In this document: piece by piece, positions 1 through 7,402 of the stretch
Layout: the number at the start of each line of letters is the position of its first letter
Position numbering within the stretch: position 1 is the stretch's first letter
Source: an uncultured bacterium
Lineage (GTDB): Bacteria; Bacillota; Clostridia; Lachnospirales; Lachnospiraceae
Reading direction: 5' to 3'
Length of the DNA: 31,098 bases
Assembly: GCA_905215405.1 (NCBI GenBank)
Contig: CAJMQE010000044.1
Span: 1 to 31,098 of the forward strand
Notes under the pieces: model-generated
The model's database searches: none
What the model saw: only the letters and a program-made list of their open reading frames with translations
Told to the model about the DNA's origin: nothing
Made by a program: the position numbers and the translations under genes

Positions 1-69
1 TAGCAGGTAAAAAGCTTTGCTGTGATGAATTTTTGCTTACAGCGAAAATAATTCACTTGTATAAAAAGG

Positions 70-98
70 TTGACACAAAGTTAACAATGCCATAAAAT
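70..98 (+). promoter_or_regulatory. Sigma-A-type promoter of serC
   Basis: A perfect TTGACA (70-75) is followed after exactly 17 bases by TAAAAT (93-98). Transcription would start near 105, about 40 bases before the serC start codon. No riboswitch or attenuator is visible in that short leader. Confidence 0.8.
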
Positions 99-146
99 GA
101 AAAGTATATTCAAATTTTTAAATATTATATATAGGAGGATGAAAAA

Positions 147-1229
147 GTGGGAAGAGTTTATAATTTTAGCGCAGGCCCAGCAGTATTGCCAGAAGAAGTA
201 TTAAAAGAAGCAGCAGATGAAATGCTTGATTACAGAGGCACTGGAATGTCAGTAATGGAGATGAGTCATCGATCTTCCGCTTATCAGCAGATTATAGATG
301 AAGCAGAAGCTGATATCAGAGATCTTTTAAATATCCCTGATAATTATAAAGTATTATTTATGCAGGGTGGTGCGTCAACTCAGTTTGCAGCTATTCCAAT
401 GAATCTTATGAAGAATAAGAAAGCGGCATACATAATCACTGGACAGTGGGCTAAGAAAGCTTACCAGGAAGCACAGAACTACGGAGAGGCAGTTGCTGTT
501 GCATCATCCGCCGATAAGACTTTTACATATATTCCTGATTGTTCAGATCTTGATATTCCTGAGGATGCAGATTACGTTTATATCTGTGAAAATAATACAA
601 TTTATGGAACAAAATATAAGAAACTGCCAAATACAAAAGGACATATTTTAGTATCTGATGTATCATCATGTTTCTTATCTGAACCTATGGATGTTACAAA
701 ATACGGTATCGTTTATGGTGGCGTTCAGAAGAATATCGGACCAGCAGGTGTCGTAATTGCGATTGTCCGCGAAGATCTGATTACAGATGATGTTCTTCCT
801 GGAACTCCAACAATGTTAAAATATAAGACACATGCAGATCATGGCTCAATGTACAATACACCTCCATGCTACGGTATTTATATCTGTGGTAAAGTCTTCA
901 AATGGTTAAAGAAGAATGGTGGACTGGAAGCCATGAAACAGCGCAATGAAGAAAAAGCAAAGATTCTTTATGATTATCTTGATCAGAGCAAATTATTCAA
1001 AGGTACTGTTGTAAAAGAAGATCGTTCAATTATGAATGTTCCTTTTGTAACAGGTGACAAGGATATGGATGCTAAATTCGTAAAAGAAGCAAAAGAAGCT
1101 GGTTTTGAAAACCTGAAAGGACACAGAACAGTTGGCGGCATGAGAGCAAGTATCTACAATGCAATGCCAATCGAAGGTGTTAAAGCACTTGTTGAATTTA
1201 TGAAAGAATTCGAGAGCAAGAACGCTTAA
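147..1229 (+). CDS. serC: Phosphoserine aminotransferase SerC
   Basis: This enzyme transfers the amino group of glutamate to 3-phosphohydroxypyruvate to give O-phospho-L-serine, the second step of serine synthesis, in the cytoplasm with PLP. The protein is 360 aa, the normal family length. It opens with the family signature NFSAGPAVLP (residues 6-15). The PLP-binding lysine is K195 in GGVQKNIGPAG. A second conserved block, MQGGAST, lies at 72-78. The start is GTG, supported by AGGAGG at 133-138, eight bases upstream; no nearby ATG has a comparable site. It is first in a serC-serA pair, with serA 42 bases downstream, behind the promoter at 70-98. The family assignment is clear from the sequence; substrate specificity is inferred from the family and from serA next door. 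Confidence 0.97.
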   Translation: MGRVYNFSAGPAVLPEEVLKEAADEMLDYRGTGMSVMEMSHRSSAYQQIIDEAEADIRDLLNIPDNYKVLFMQGGASTQFAAIPMNLMKNKKAAYIITGQWAKKAYQEAQNYGEAVAVASSADKTFTYIPDCSDLDIPEDADYVYICENNTIYGTKYKKLPNTKGHILVSDVSSCFLSEPMDVTKYGIVYGGVQKNIGPAGVVIAIVREDLITDDVLPGTPTMLKYKTHADHGSMYNTPPCYGIYICGKVFKWLKKNGGLEAMKQRNEEKAKILYDYLDQSKLFKGTVVKEDRSIMNVPFVTGDKDMDAKFVKEAKEAGFENLKGHRTVGGMRASIYNAMPIEGVKALVEFMKEFESKNA

Positions 1230-1271
1230 TAGAACAGAAGGATAGAAAAATGGAAAGGCCAGGGATTTATA

Positions 1272-2435
1272 ATGATTAAGGTTAATTGTTTAAATAATAT
1301 TTCAGCTGAAGGTCTTAAGTTATTTTCAGATGAATATAATAAAGATGCTGCATTTGAAGAAGCAGATGCAGTGCTTGTCAGAAGTGCAAAAATGCATGAT
1401 ATGGAATTAGGCAGCAATCTTCTTGCAATCGCAAGAGCAGGTGCTGGTGTAAATAATATTCCACTTGATAAATGTGCAGAAAAAGGTATTGTAGTATTTA
1501 ATACTCCAGGTGCCAATGCAAATGGTGTTAAGGAACTTGTTATCGCAGGTCTGATGCTTGCATCAAGAGATATTGCAGGTGGTATTCACTGGGTCAATGA
1601 TAATAAAGATGATGAGACAATTGCAGCAGCTACAGAAAAGGCAAAAAAAGCATTTGCTGGTTGTGAGATCAAAGGGAAAAAGCTTGGTGTTATTGGTCTT
1701 GGTGCAATTGGTGTTCTTGTTGCAAATGCAGCTGCAGCACTAGGTATGGAAGTATATGGATATGATCCTTATATTTCTGTCAATTCAGCATGGAGCCTTT
1801 CAAGAGATGTTAAGCACATCAATGCTGTAGAAGATATTTATAAAGAATGTGATTATATCACGATCCATGTACCTCTTATGGACAGCACTAGAGAATCTAT
1901 TAATCAGGAAGCAATTGATATGATGAAAGAAAATGTTGTTGTCATGAACTTTGCAAGAGATCTTCTGGTTGATGAGAAGGCTATGGTTGCTGCACTTGAA
2001 GCTGGTAAGGTTAAGAGATACGTAACGGATTTCCCTAATACAACAACAGCTGGTAAGAAGAATGTTATCTGTACTCCTCACCTTGGCGCATCTACAGCAG
2101 AGTCTGAAGATAACTGTGCTAAGATGGCAGTAGAAGAAATCAGAAATTACATAGAAAACGGTAATATTCTTCATTCTGTTAATTATCCTGCATGTGATAT
2201 GGGTGTCTGCAATGCAGCAGGACGTATCGCAGTATGTCACAAGAACGTTCCAACAGTAATCAGCAAGATCACAACAGTTCTTGGTGAAGCTGGTGTGAAT
2301 ATTGCAGAGATGGCTAATAAATCAAGAAATGATTATGCATATTCTCTTCTTGATGTAGATAAATCTGTAGACAAAACAGTTGCAGATCAGATCGCAGCAA
2401 TTGAAGGTATTATCAAAGTTAGAATTGTAAAGTAA
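1272..2435 (+). CDS. serA: D-3-phosphoglycerate dehydrogenase SerA (short, ACT-domain form)
   Basis: This enzyme oxidises 3-phosphoglycerate to 3-phosphohydroxypyruvate with NAD, the first step of serine synthesis. It has 387 aa. The NAD-binding glycine motif GVIGLGAIG is at 139-147, the catalytic arginine is probably R229 (NFARD) and the catalytic histidine H270 (TPHLGAST). A C-terminal ACT domain from about 326 (VPTVISKITTVLGEAGVNI) suggests allosteric control by serine. Unusually, the stretch between R229 and H270 has no clear equivalent of the catalytic Glu found in the usual D-V-F-x-x-E-P motif; it reads YVTDFPNTTTAG. The ribosome site is weak (AGGGAT, about 8 bases before ATG), so translation may be partly coupled to serC, which ends 42 bases upstream. 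The next gene is separated by a terminator-like structure. Confidence 0.95.
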   Translation: MIKVNCLNNISAEGLKLFSDEYNKDAAFEEADAVLVRSAKMHDMELGSNLLAIARAGAGVNNIPLDKCAEKGIVVFNTPGANANGVKELVIAGLMLASRDIAGGIHWVNDNKDDETIAAATEKAKKAFAGCEIKGKKLGVIGLGAIGVLVANAAAALGMEVYGYDPYISVNSAWSLSRDVKHINAVEDIYKECDYITIHVPLMDSTRESINQEAIDMMKENVVVMNFARDLLVDEKAMVAALEAGKVKRYVTDFPNTTTAGKKNVICTPHLGASTAESEDNCAKMAVEEIRNYIENGNILHSVNYPACDMGVCNAAGRIAVCHKNVPTVISKITTVLGEAGVNIAEMANKSRNDYAYSLLDVDKSVDKTVADQIAAIEGIIKVRIVK

Positions 2436-2538
2436 AAAATAGTTAATTATAGTTAATAGTTAATTATTCATAAGTTAAAAAATAATAGAAAGGTCAAGTT
2501 CATAAAAGAAACATTGAGATTGGCCAGATATTAAACAT

Positions 2539-2614
2539 AAGAGCCGGTATGAAATCATCAGGAGCTGTCTGATCAGACATTTTGCTTTCTGGTAATTCAT
2601 TCTGGCTCTTTTTT
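2539..2614 (+). terminator. Terminator-like structure after serA with an internal palindrome
   Basis: AAGAGCC (2539-2545) pairs with GGCTCTT (2604-2610), followed by a T run to 2615. Between the arms sits a second hairpin, the perfect 14-bp palindrome TGTCTGATCAGACA (2566-2579). The 58-base distance between the outer arms is long for a simple terminator. The rest of the 2436-2691 spacer is AT-rich, with TAGTTAAT-like repeats at 2442-2467. Confidence 0.6.
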
Positions 2615-2691
2615 TCTAATGTTTTTGTCTGCCTGACCGATATAGTAAGTAGAAACAATGAATGGTTATGATATGAGGATGGGGATTGATT

Positions 2692-3441
2692 ATGATAACA
2701 TGGAATAAATTATTACACAATTATGCAAATGAAAAGATACGACAGCTGGATGCAGAGGCAGGTACAAAAACTGTAAAAAATAGCAAATCGGCTAGTGCAG
2801 GTAAAAAGGTCTCTACGGATGAAACCGATAAACAGGAGACATTCAATCAGCCGGTAACATTAGAACAGGCCAAAGCTAATCTGGTGCAACAGTTCAAAAA
2901 TTCGATTTATGGGTTCGATGAAGATGATGAGAAGGCCCGGGAAAAGAAAATGAAAAAGATTCAGGCAAAGCTGGATTCCGGAAGACCGCTTACAAATAAG
3001 GAGAAAGCTTTTGTTAAAAAAGAAGATCCACACCTGTATCTGCAGATTTCTCGTATTGAAGTGAAACGAAAAACTGTCGAGCAGAAATTAAAACACTGCA
3101 AATCAAAGGAAGAGGCGCAGAGGATTCAGGATGAAGCCATTGGAAGTATCAGTGAAAAAGACCCAATAAAAAAATGGTTGATTGCAGCGATAAATTATAC
3201 AATGGAAGAATTCAGAAAAACAGAATCATATGACAGTCTACCTGATACAGATGAAGAAGCCAATAAAAAAGAAAAGATACATGAAAATCAGTTAAAGACA
3301 AAAGAAGATAAAAAGAAAGACGAACAAGATGACGATGATGATGGCATAACAGTAGAACATACAGTTGTACTTGGTGGATACCAGGAAACTTTTGTCAGTG
3401 ATTCGGATAATACATCAACAAATTTTGATTCAGTTTCCTGA
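2692..3441 (+). CDS. Hypothetical charged, soluble protein in the serine locus
   Basis: I do not recognise this 249-aa protein. It has no signal peptide or membrane segment. The central part (about 56-178) is rich in Lys, Glu and Gln and looks mainly helical, with a segment resembling PLTNKEKAFVKKEDPHLYLQ (99-118). It is followed by a hydrophilic KE-rich linker, a run of five Asp (213-217) and a short possibly beta-forming tail (EHTVVLGGYQETF). An in-frame TTG lies at 2686, but ATG 2692 is preferred because the purine-rich GAGGATGGGG (2675-2684) is correctly spaced for it. It lies between serA and the DUF1015 gene on the same strand, 50 bases before the latter, so co-transcription with DUF1015 is possible. 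Its codon use fits real coding. Function unknown. Confidence 0.8.
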   Translation: MITWNKLLHNYANEKIRQLDAEAGTKTVKNSKSASAGKKVSTDETDKQETFNQPVTLEQAKANLVQQFKNSIYGFDEDDEKAREKKMKKIQAKLDSGRPLTNKEKAFVKKEDPHLYLQISRIEVKRKTVEQKLKHCKSKEEAQRIQDEAIGSISEKDPIKKWLIAAINYTMEEFRKTESYDSLPDTDEEANKKEKIHENQLKTKEDKKKDEQDDDDDGITVEHTVVLGGYQETFVSDSDNTSTNFDSVS

Positions 3442-3453
3442 GAAATTATGCTA
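3425..3453 (+). promoter_or_regulatory. Possible promoter of the DUF1015 gene
   Basis: TTGATT (3425-3430), 17 bases, then TATGCT (3448-3453). The -35 box lies inside the end of the upstream gene. The match is moderate, so read-through from the upstream gene is an alternative. Confidence 0.4.
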
Positions 3454-3491
3454 TACTGAAGGTAATTTTAGTTAACCGGAGGAGAAAAAAG

Positions 3492-4724
3492 ATGGCAATA
3501 ATAAAACCTTTTCAATGTGTAAGACCCAATGCGGCTGTTGCAGATCAAGTGGCTGCATTGCCATATGATGTTTATGACAGAAAGGAAGCTTGTGAAGTTG
3601 TTGCAGAACAGCCACTTTCATTCTTAAAAATCGATCGTGCGGAAACTCAGTTCGGCGCAGATGTTGATACGTATGATGAACGCGTTTACCAGAAGTCCAA
3701 AGAACTTTTGGATAAGGCAATTGAAGATGGTACATTTATGACGGACAATGCGAAGGCATACTACATATATGAACTTACCATGAACGCAAGAACACAGACA
3801 GGTGTGGTAGCCTGTGCATCTATTGATGACTATCAGGACAATGTGATCAAGAAGCATGAAAATACCAGAGCGGATAAAGAAGCTGACAGAATCCACCATG
3901 TATATACCTGTAGTGCGCAGACTGGACCGATTTTTCTTGCATATAGAGCCAATAATGTCATCAATGAAGAGGTAGAAAAGGCAAGAGAAAAAGCACCTCT
4001 TTATAATTTCGTTTCAGAGGATGGAATTCGTCATACAGTTTGGAAAATAGAAGAGAAAGCTTCTGTTGCAAAGATCGAAGAGGCATTTGCATCTATTCAT
4101 GAAATTTACATTGCAGATGGCCATCACAGGGCAGCATCAGCAGTAAAGGTCGGATTTAAAAAGCGGGAAGAAAATCCAGGTTACACAGGAAATGAAGAGT
4201 TTAATTACTTTCTGTCCGTATTATTTCCAGATGAACAGCTGATGATCATGCCATATAACCGTGTGGTAAAAGATTTGAATGGTCTGGATAAAGAAGCATT
4301 CATAAAGAAAGTCTCAGAAAAATTTGAGATTGAGCCACAGCAGAAACAGGTAGCACCACAGGAAAAAGGAAAGTTTGGAATGTATTTGGATGGACAGTGG
4401 TATCAGTTGACAGCCAGTGCAAAAATCAGATCCAAGGATCCTGTTACCGGACTGGATGTTGCTATACTGCAGGATAATCTGCTTGCACCTGTGCTGGGTA
4501 TTGGAGATCCAAAGACGGATAAGCGAATTGATTTTGTTGGTGGAATTCGTGGATTGGATGAACTGGAAAAAAGAGTTGCAACGGACATGCAGATTGCATT
4601 TTCTATGTATCCAACTTCTATTGCAGAATTGTTTGCGGTCGCAGATGCTGGACGTTTAATGCCACCTAAATCGACCTGGTTTGAACCAAAACTCAGAAGT
4701 GGCCTTTTTATTCATCAGATTTAA
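3492..4724 (+). CDS. DUF1015 family protein, serine-locus associated
   Basis: This 410-aa protein matches the DUF1015 family as I remember it: the N-terminal ALPYDVYDR (22-30), the KKHENTRADKEADR stretch (120-133) and the hallmark IADGHHRAAS (207-216). A strong GGAGGAG site (3478-3484) sits seven bases before ATG. No signal peptide or membrane segment, so it is cytoplasmic. The family has no settled function that I can state. From memory, DUF1015 genes often lie near serC/serA in Clostridia, Bacteroidetes and Thermotogae, and no phosphoserine phosphatase (serB) is seen in this window. The D-G-H-H-R motif resembles that of ParB/Srx-fold free-serine kinases (SerK, SbnI), which interconvert serine and phosphoserine. 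A role in the last serine step is therefore an inference, not an observation. Confidence 0.9.
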   Translation: MAIIKPFQCVRPNAAVADQVAALPYDVYDRKEACEVVAEQPLSFLKIDRAETQFGADVDTYDERVYQKSKELLDKAIEDGTFMTDNAKAYYIYELTMNARTQTGVVACASIDDYQDNVIKKHENTRADKEADRIHHVYTCSAQTGPIFLAYRANNVINEEVEKAREKAPLYNFVSEDGIRHTVWKIEEKASVAKIEEAFASIHEIYIADGHHRAASAVKVGFKKREENPGYTGNEEFNYFLSVLFPDEQLMIMPYNRVVKDLNGLDKEAFIKKVSEKFEIEPQQKQVAPQEKGKFGMYLDGQWYQLTASAKIRSKDPVTGLDVAILQDNLLAPVLGIGDPKTDKRIDFVGGIRGLDELEKRVATDMQIAFSMYPTSIAELFAVADAGRLMPPKSTWFEPKLRSGLFIHQI

Positions 4725-5057
4725 AATTGGAGAAATATTGAAAACTATCTAGAAAAATATGTATGAAAATATTTAGGAAAACTATTAGAAAACTATTAGA
4801 AAAATAAATAAGAGATTATATAGTGATCTAGATGTCTTGTCTATCTATATATGAACTGACATTAAAATGTAAGCTGATATATCCTATGAAATATAAAATT
4901 GAAATATAAAATGTGAGCAGATTTATGGAATAAAATGGATAATGCGACAAGCATTTAAAATGCATGAGCTTGTAAGTTGTCCGGATATAGAAAAGAACAA
5001 TGAAAAACAGTATAATACCAGAAAATGTGATGATAATTCTTTTATTACAATTAGTCA
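4725..5057. other. AT-rich intergenic stretch with short direct repeats
   Basis: No supported gene. It contains two adjacent copies of GAAAACTATTA plus a partial third (4777-4803) and two adjacent copies of the 13-base GAAATATAAAATT, the second slightly diverged (4888-4911). No clear terminator for the DUF1015 gene is visible. Confidence 0.6.
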
Positions 5058-5091
5058 ATTGTTAACTAAAATAAACTAATAGGTTGACAAT
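5058..5091 (+). promoter_or_regulatory. BirA-type biotin operator of bioY
   Basis: ATTGTTAAC (5058-5066), a 16-base spacer, then GTTGACAAT (5083-5091). The right arm is the reverse complement of the left with one mismatch. This matches the known biotin-repressor (BirA) site in Firmicutes, TTGTTAAC-N14-16-GTTAACAA. The right arm contains the -35 box of the bioY promoter, so holo-BirA bound here would block RNA polymerase. Confidence 0.85.
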
Positions 5092-5112
5092 AGGATGCAT
5101 GAGTATTATACT
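5084..5112 (+). promoter_or_regulatory. bioY promoter
   Basis: TTGACA (5084-5089), 17 bases, TATACT (5107-5112). Start of transcription is expected near 5119, giving a leader of about 48 bases. The -35 box lies inside the right half of the BirA operator. Confidence 0.85.
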
Positions 5113-5166
5113 GTTTTTGTTGTATAAAAAAGTTATTTAGGACATTTAGAATGGAGCGTGCATTTT

Positions 5167-5718
5167 ATGGCAGAAAAAACAATAACGAACAAATCTAGAG
5201 TTGATACATACACTCTTACTCTAATTGGTGTTATGACAGCGGTTACCTGTATCCTTGGACCACTATCAGTTCCAATTGGACTGGTACCGATTTCTTTGAC
5301 AAATCTGGCTATTTATTTTACAGTCATTCTTCTTGGATGGAAAAAGGGGACAATCAGTTATCTGATTTACCTTCTTTTAGGACTTGTTGGTATTCCGGTA
5401 TTTGCAAACTTTACTGGTGGAGCTGGAAAATTATTTGGACCAACAGGTGGATATCTGATCGGTTTCATTTTTATGGCACTGATCGCAGGATTCTTTGTTG
5501 AAAAATTTGCAGGAAAAGTGTATCTGTATTTTGCAGGCATGTTACTTGGAACACTGGTCACTTATCTTTTTGGAACTGCATGGCTGGCATATACCGCTAA
5601 TTTATCATTTAAGAGTGCATTGATGGCTGGGGTCATTCCATTTATTCCAGGTGATCTTGCGAAGATGATAATTGCGGTTATTGTGGGACCTATGATCAAA
5701 AAAAGAATGCCTCGATAA
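5167..5718 (+). CDS. bioY: Biotin transporter substrate-binding subunit BioY
   Basis: BioY is the membrane S component of an ECF-type biotin importer. The protein is 183 aa from ATG 5167 and very hydrophobic, with about six membrane segments. It carries the family signature FTGGAGKLFGPTGGYLIGF (82-100) and the C-terminal FIPGDLAKMIIA block. An in-frame GTG at 5158 is rejected because GGAG (5153-5156) is too close to it but lies ten bases from ATG 5167. No EcfA/EcfT genes are present in the window, so it would share an energising module encoded elsewhere or work alone. Single-gene unit: own promoter and BirA operator upstream, terminator at 5821-5875 downstream. BirA control implies induction when biotin is low. 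Confidence 0.95.
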   Translation: MAEKTITNKSRVDTYTLTLIGVMTAVTCILGPLSVPIGLVPISLTNLAIYFTVILLGWKKGTISYLIYLLLGLVGIPVFANFTGGAGKLFGPTGGYLIGFIFMALIAGFFVEKFAGKVYLYFAGMLLGTLVTYLFGTAWLAYTANLSFKSALMAGVIPFIPGDLAKMIIAVIVGPMIKKRMPR

Positions 5719-5820
5719 ATACATATGCTATTGGCAATGCATGGATGGCGAATAGCGTAAAAGTATAGTAAGCAACTACAATATGTAAAAAGCGCAGTTG
5801 AATAGGTAAGAGAGAAAAGA

Positions 5821-5875
5821 AACCAGTTTGTATGGGGGCGAGTAAAATCGCAAACCATAGTGAGCTGGTTTTTTT
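5821..5875 (+). terminator. Multi-helix terminator after bioY
   Basis: Three nested helices: AACCAG/CTGGTT (5821-5826 with 5865-5870), TATGG/CCATA (5831-5835 with 5855-5859) and GCGA/TCGC (5838-5841 with 5848-5851), followed by a run of seven T (5869-5875). Confidence 0.75.
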
Positions 5876-5950
5876 ATTGCTGAATCGTTTGAATTTGCAA
5901 GAAAACTGTATTTTAAACGTTAGAGGTGTCCGATCACAGGCTGTAAAGAA

Positions 5951-6015
5951 TAGAATAGGACAGTAGGATAGGAAAGTAGAATAGGACAGTAGGATAGGAA
6001 AATAGAATAGGAAAG
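5951..6015. repeat. 26-bp tandem repeat, 2.5 copies
   Basis: Units start at 5951, 5977 and 6003 with an exact 26-base period. Each begins TAGAATAGGA and continues CAGTAGGATAGGAAAG; the third copy is cut short. The strand is purine-rich, and no ORF with a ribosome site spans it. Confidence 0.85.
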
Positions 6016-6057
6016 AAGGAGATTAACATAGGATATGCAAATAGGATATGGACAAAG

Positions 6058-6087
6058 AAAAAGGAACCTTTTATTAAAAAAGGTTCC
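6058..6087 (-). terminator. Terminator-like hairpin readable on the minus strand
   Basis: GGAACCTTTT (6063-6072) and AAAAGGTTCC (6078-6087) form a perfect 10-bp stem with a 5-base loop. On the minus strand it is followed by TTTTT (complement of 6058-6062), but on the plus strand by no T run. No minus-strand gene is evident to its right, so it may instead be part of the hairpin array described separately. Confidence 0.4.
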
Positions 6088-6188
6088 AGTATGAGGGGGG
6101 AGTATGAAAAAAATTTATTTATAAAAGCTTGTTTGCTTTTATGTGTATATAATAACGAAAAAGTATGGCGAATATGTGAACCATACTT
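6063..6188 (+). ncRNA. Candidate structured RNA: three consecutive perfect hairpins
   Basis: Within 126 bases there are three perfect stems: GGAACCTTTT/AAAAGGTTCC (6063-6087), ATAAAAGC/GCTTTTAT with loop TTGTTT (6121-6142) and AAGTATGG/CCATACTT (6161-6188). A G-rich run, GAGGGGGGAGT, followed by ATG at 6104 and only six codons, lies between stems 1 and 2. TATAAT occurs at 6148-6153 without a good -35 box. I do not recognise the family, and strand is uncertain. The remaining bases to 6349 are AT-rich with one imperfect hairpin (6276-6285 with 6306-6317). Confidence 0.35.
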
Positions 6189-6349
6189 AAATTAATTATA
6201 AAATGAAATTTAGAAATTTAGTTTATTTTCATATTTTAGGAGACAAAGTTTATATTTGATTAAGAAAATAGATATGATTTTTGGCTTTAAAGTATTGATT
6301 CCTATGCCAAAAAAATCAGTATTTTACTGGCATTTGAGCGTAAGATTTG

Positions 6350-6378
6350 TTGTAAATACAGAAGAGGTAGTGTAAAAT
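6350..6378 (+). promoter_or_regulatory. Probable promoter of the esterase gene
   Basis: TTGTAA (6350-6355), 17 bases, TAAAAT (6373-6378), about 65 bases before the start codon. Confidence 0.55.
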
Positions 6379-6444
6379 AAGCTTAGGCTTATTCAGCCTG
6401 TATTAAAAAAGAATTGAAAAATAAACTGATTGGAGACAAAAACT

Positions 6445-7296
6445 ATGTTACATGAAGCAATAAAAATCAATATTGACTATGAAAAATCAGGTTTAGAACA
6501 CAATGACTACGAAGCAACAATTACAACATATATTCTGGACAGCTATCCACAGGTGCAGGGAGAAAGAAAACGTCCATTTGTGATTATCTGCCCAGGTGGT
6601 GGATATGATCATCACTCTCCAAGAGAAGGAGAAGCAATTGCAATCAAAATGAACAACTTTGGTTTTAACTGCTGTGTTTTACGATACAGTCTGACTCCAA
6701 ATGCGTTTCCATGCCAGGTCTATGAAGCAGCTTATACGATCAACTATGTAAAACAGCATGCGAAAGAATGGTGTGTGGATACGAATAAGATCATTATTGC
6801 AGGATTCTCAGCAGGTTCACATGTGAGTGCAAGCCTTGGGACAATGTGGAACGAAGATATTCTGAAAGACTTTGCAAAAGATGTTCTCCATGTGGATTAC
6901 ACAACATTAAGACCAGACGGAATGCTGCTTGGATATCCTGTGCTTACATCAGGCGAATATGCACATAGAGGTTCTTTTAAGAGTCTTCTTGGAAAAGATT
7001 ATGATAAATATCTCGAATATTGTTCCCTCGAGAACAGAGTTGACGAACAGACTCCTTCTGCATTTATCTGGCATACATTTGAAGATGGTTCTGTACCAGT
7101 AGAAAATTCTTTGATTTTTGCAGGTGCAATGAGAAAGAAAAATGTACCATTTGAACTTCACATTTTCCCAAAGGGTGGACATGGTCTTGGCCTGGCAACA
7201 AAAGAAACAGATGTTGCAGATGGAAGCAGATATCAGCCAGAGTGTGCATGCTGGACTGATATGTTCAAGAATTGGGTAGAACTTAATATGAAATAA
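6445..7296 (+). CDS. Alpha/beta-hydrolase, carbohydrate-esterase-like
   Basis: A 283-aa cytoplasmic serine hydrolase of the acetyl-esterase / acetylxylan-esterase-like group of alpha/beta hydrolases. The oxyanion-hole motif is CPGGGY (49-54), the nucleophile is S122 in AGFSAGS, the acid is probably D214 (FEDGSVP) and the base H246 (KGGHG). The motif order and length fit the family; the ester substrate is unknown, with deacetylation of imported oligosaccharides a reasonable guess. The start is ATG 6445 with TTGGAGA eight bases upstream; the TTG in that motif (6430) is part of the ribosome site rather than a start. It is followed by glgB after 106 bases without a visible terminator, and a promoter is likely at 6350-6378. 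Confidence 0.85.
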   Translation: MLHEAIKINIDYEKSGLEHNDYEATITTYILDSYPQVQGERKRPFVIICPGGGYDHHSPREGEAIAIKMNNFGFNCCVLRYSLTPNAFPCQVYEAAYTINYVKQHAKEWCVDTNKIIIAGFSAGSHVSASLGTMWNEDILKDFAKDVLHVDYTTLRPDGMLLGYPVLTSGEYAHRGSFKSLLGKDYDKYLEYCSLENRVDEQTPSAFIWHTFEDGSVPVENSLIFAGAMRKKNVPFELHIFPKGGHGLGLATKETDVADGSRYQPECACWTDMFKNWVELNMK

Positions 7297-7402
7297 ATCT
7301 GGATTTATCAGAAAAATATCAGAAGTTACGTAAAGTTATAATTTAACAGATATACAGTTGTCAAAATAAGGGGTTGCGTGTCTGACACGTGGAAATGAGG
7401 TA

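Noticed and set aside
4828..5058. Minus-strand 76-codon ORF with hydrophobic residues
   Set aside because: It lies in very AT-rich DNA, has no ribosome site, and runs up to the bioY operator; hydrophobicity follows from base composition.
6104..6124. Six-codon ORF MKKIYL after a G-rich ribosome-site-like run
   Set aside because: Too short to support as a gene; kept only as part of the hairpin array finding.
6256..6375. 39-codon ORF starting at TTG before the esterase gene
   Set aside because: Rare start, AGGAG too far away (13 bases), and its end overlaps the probable esterase promoter.
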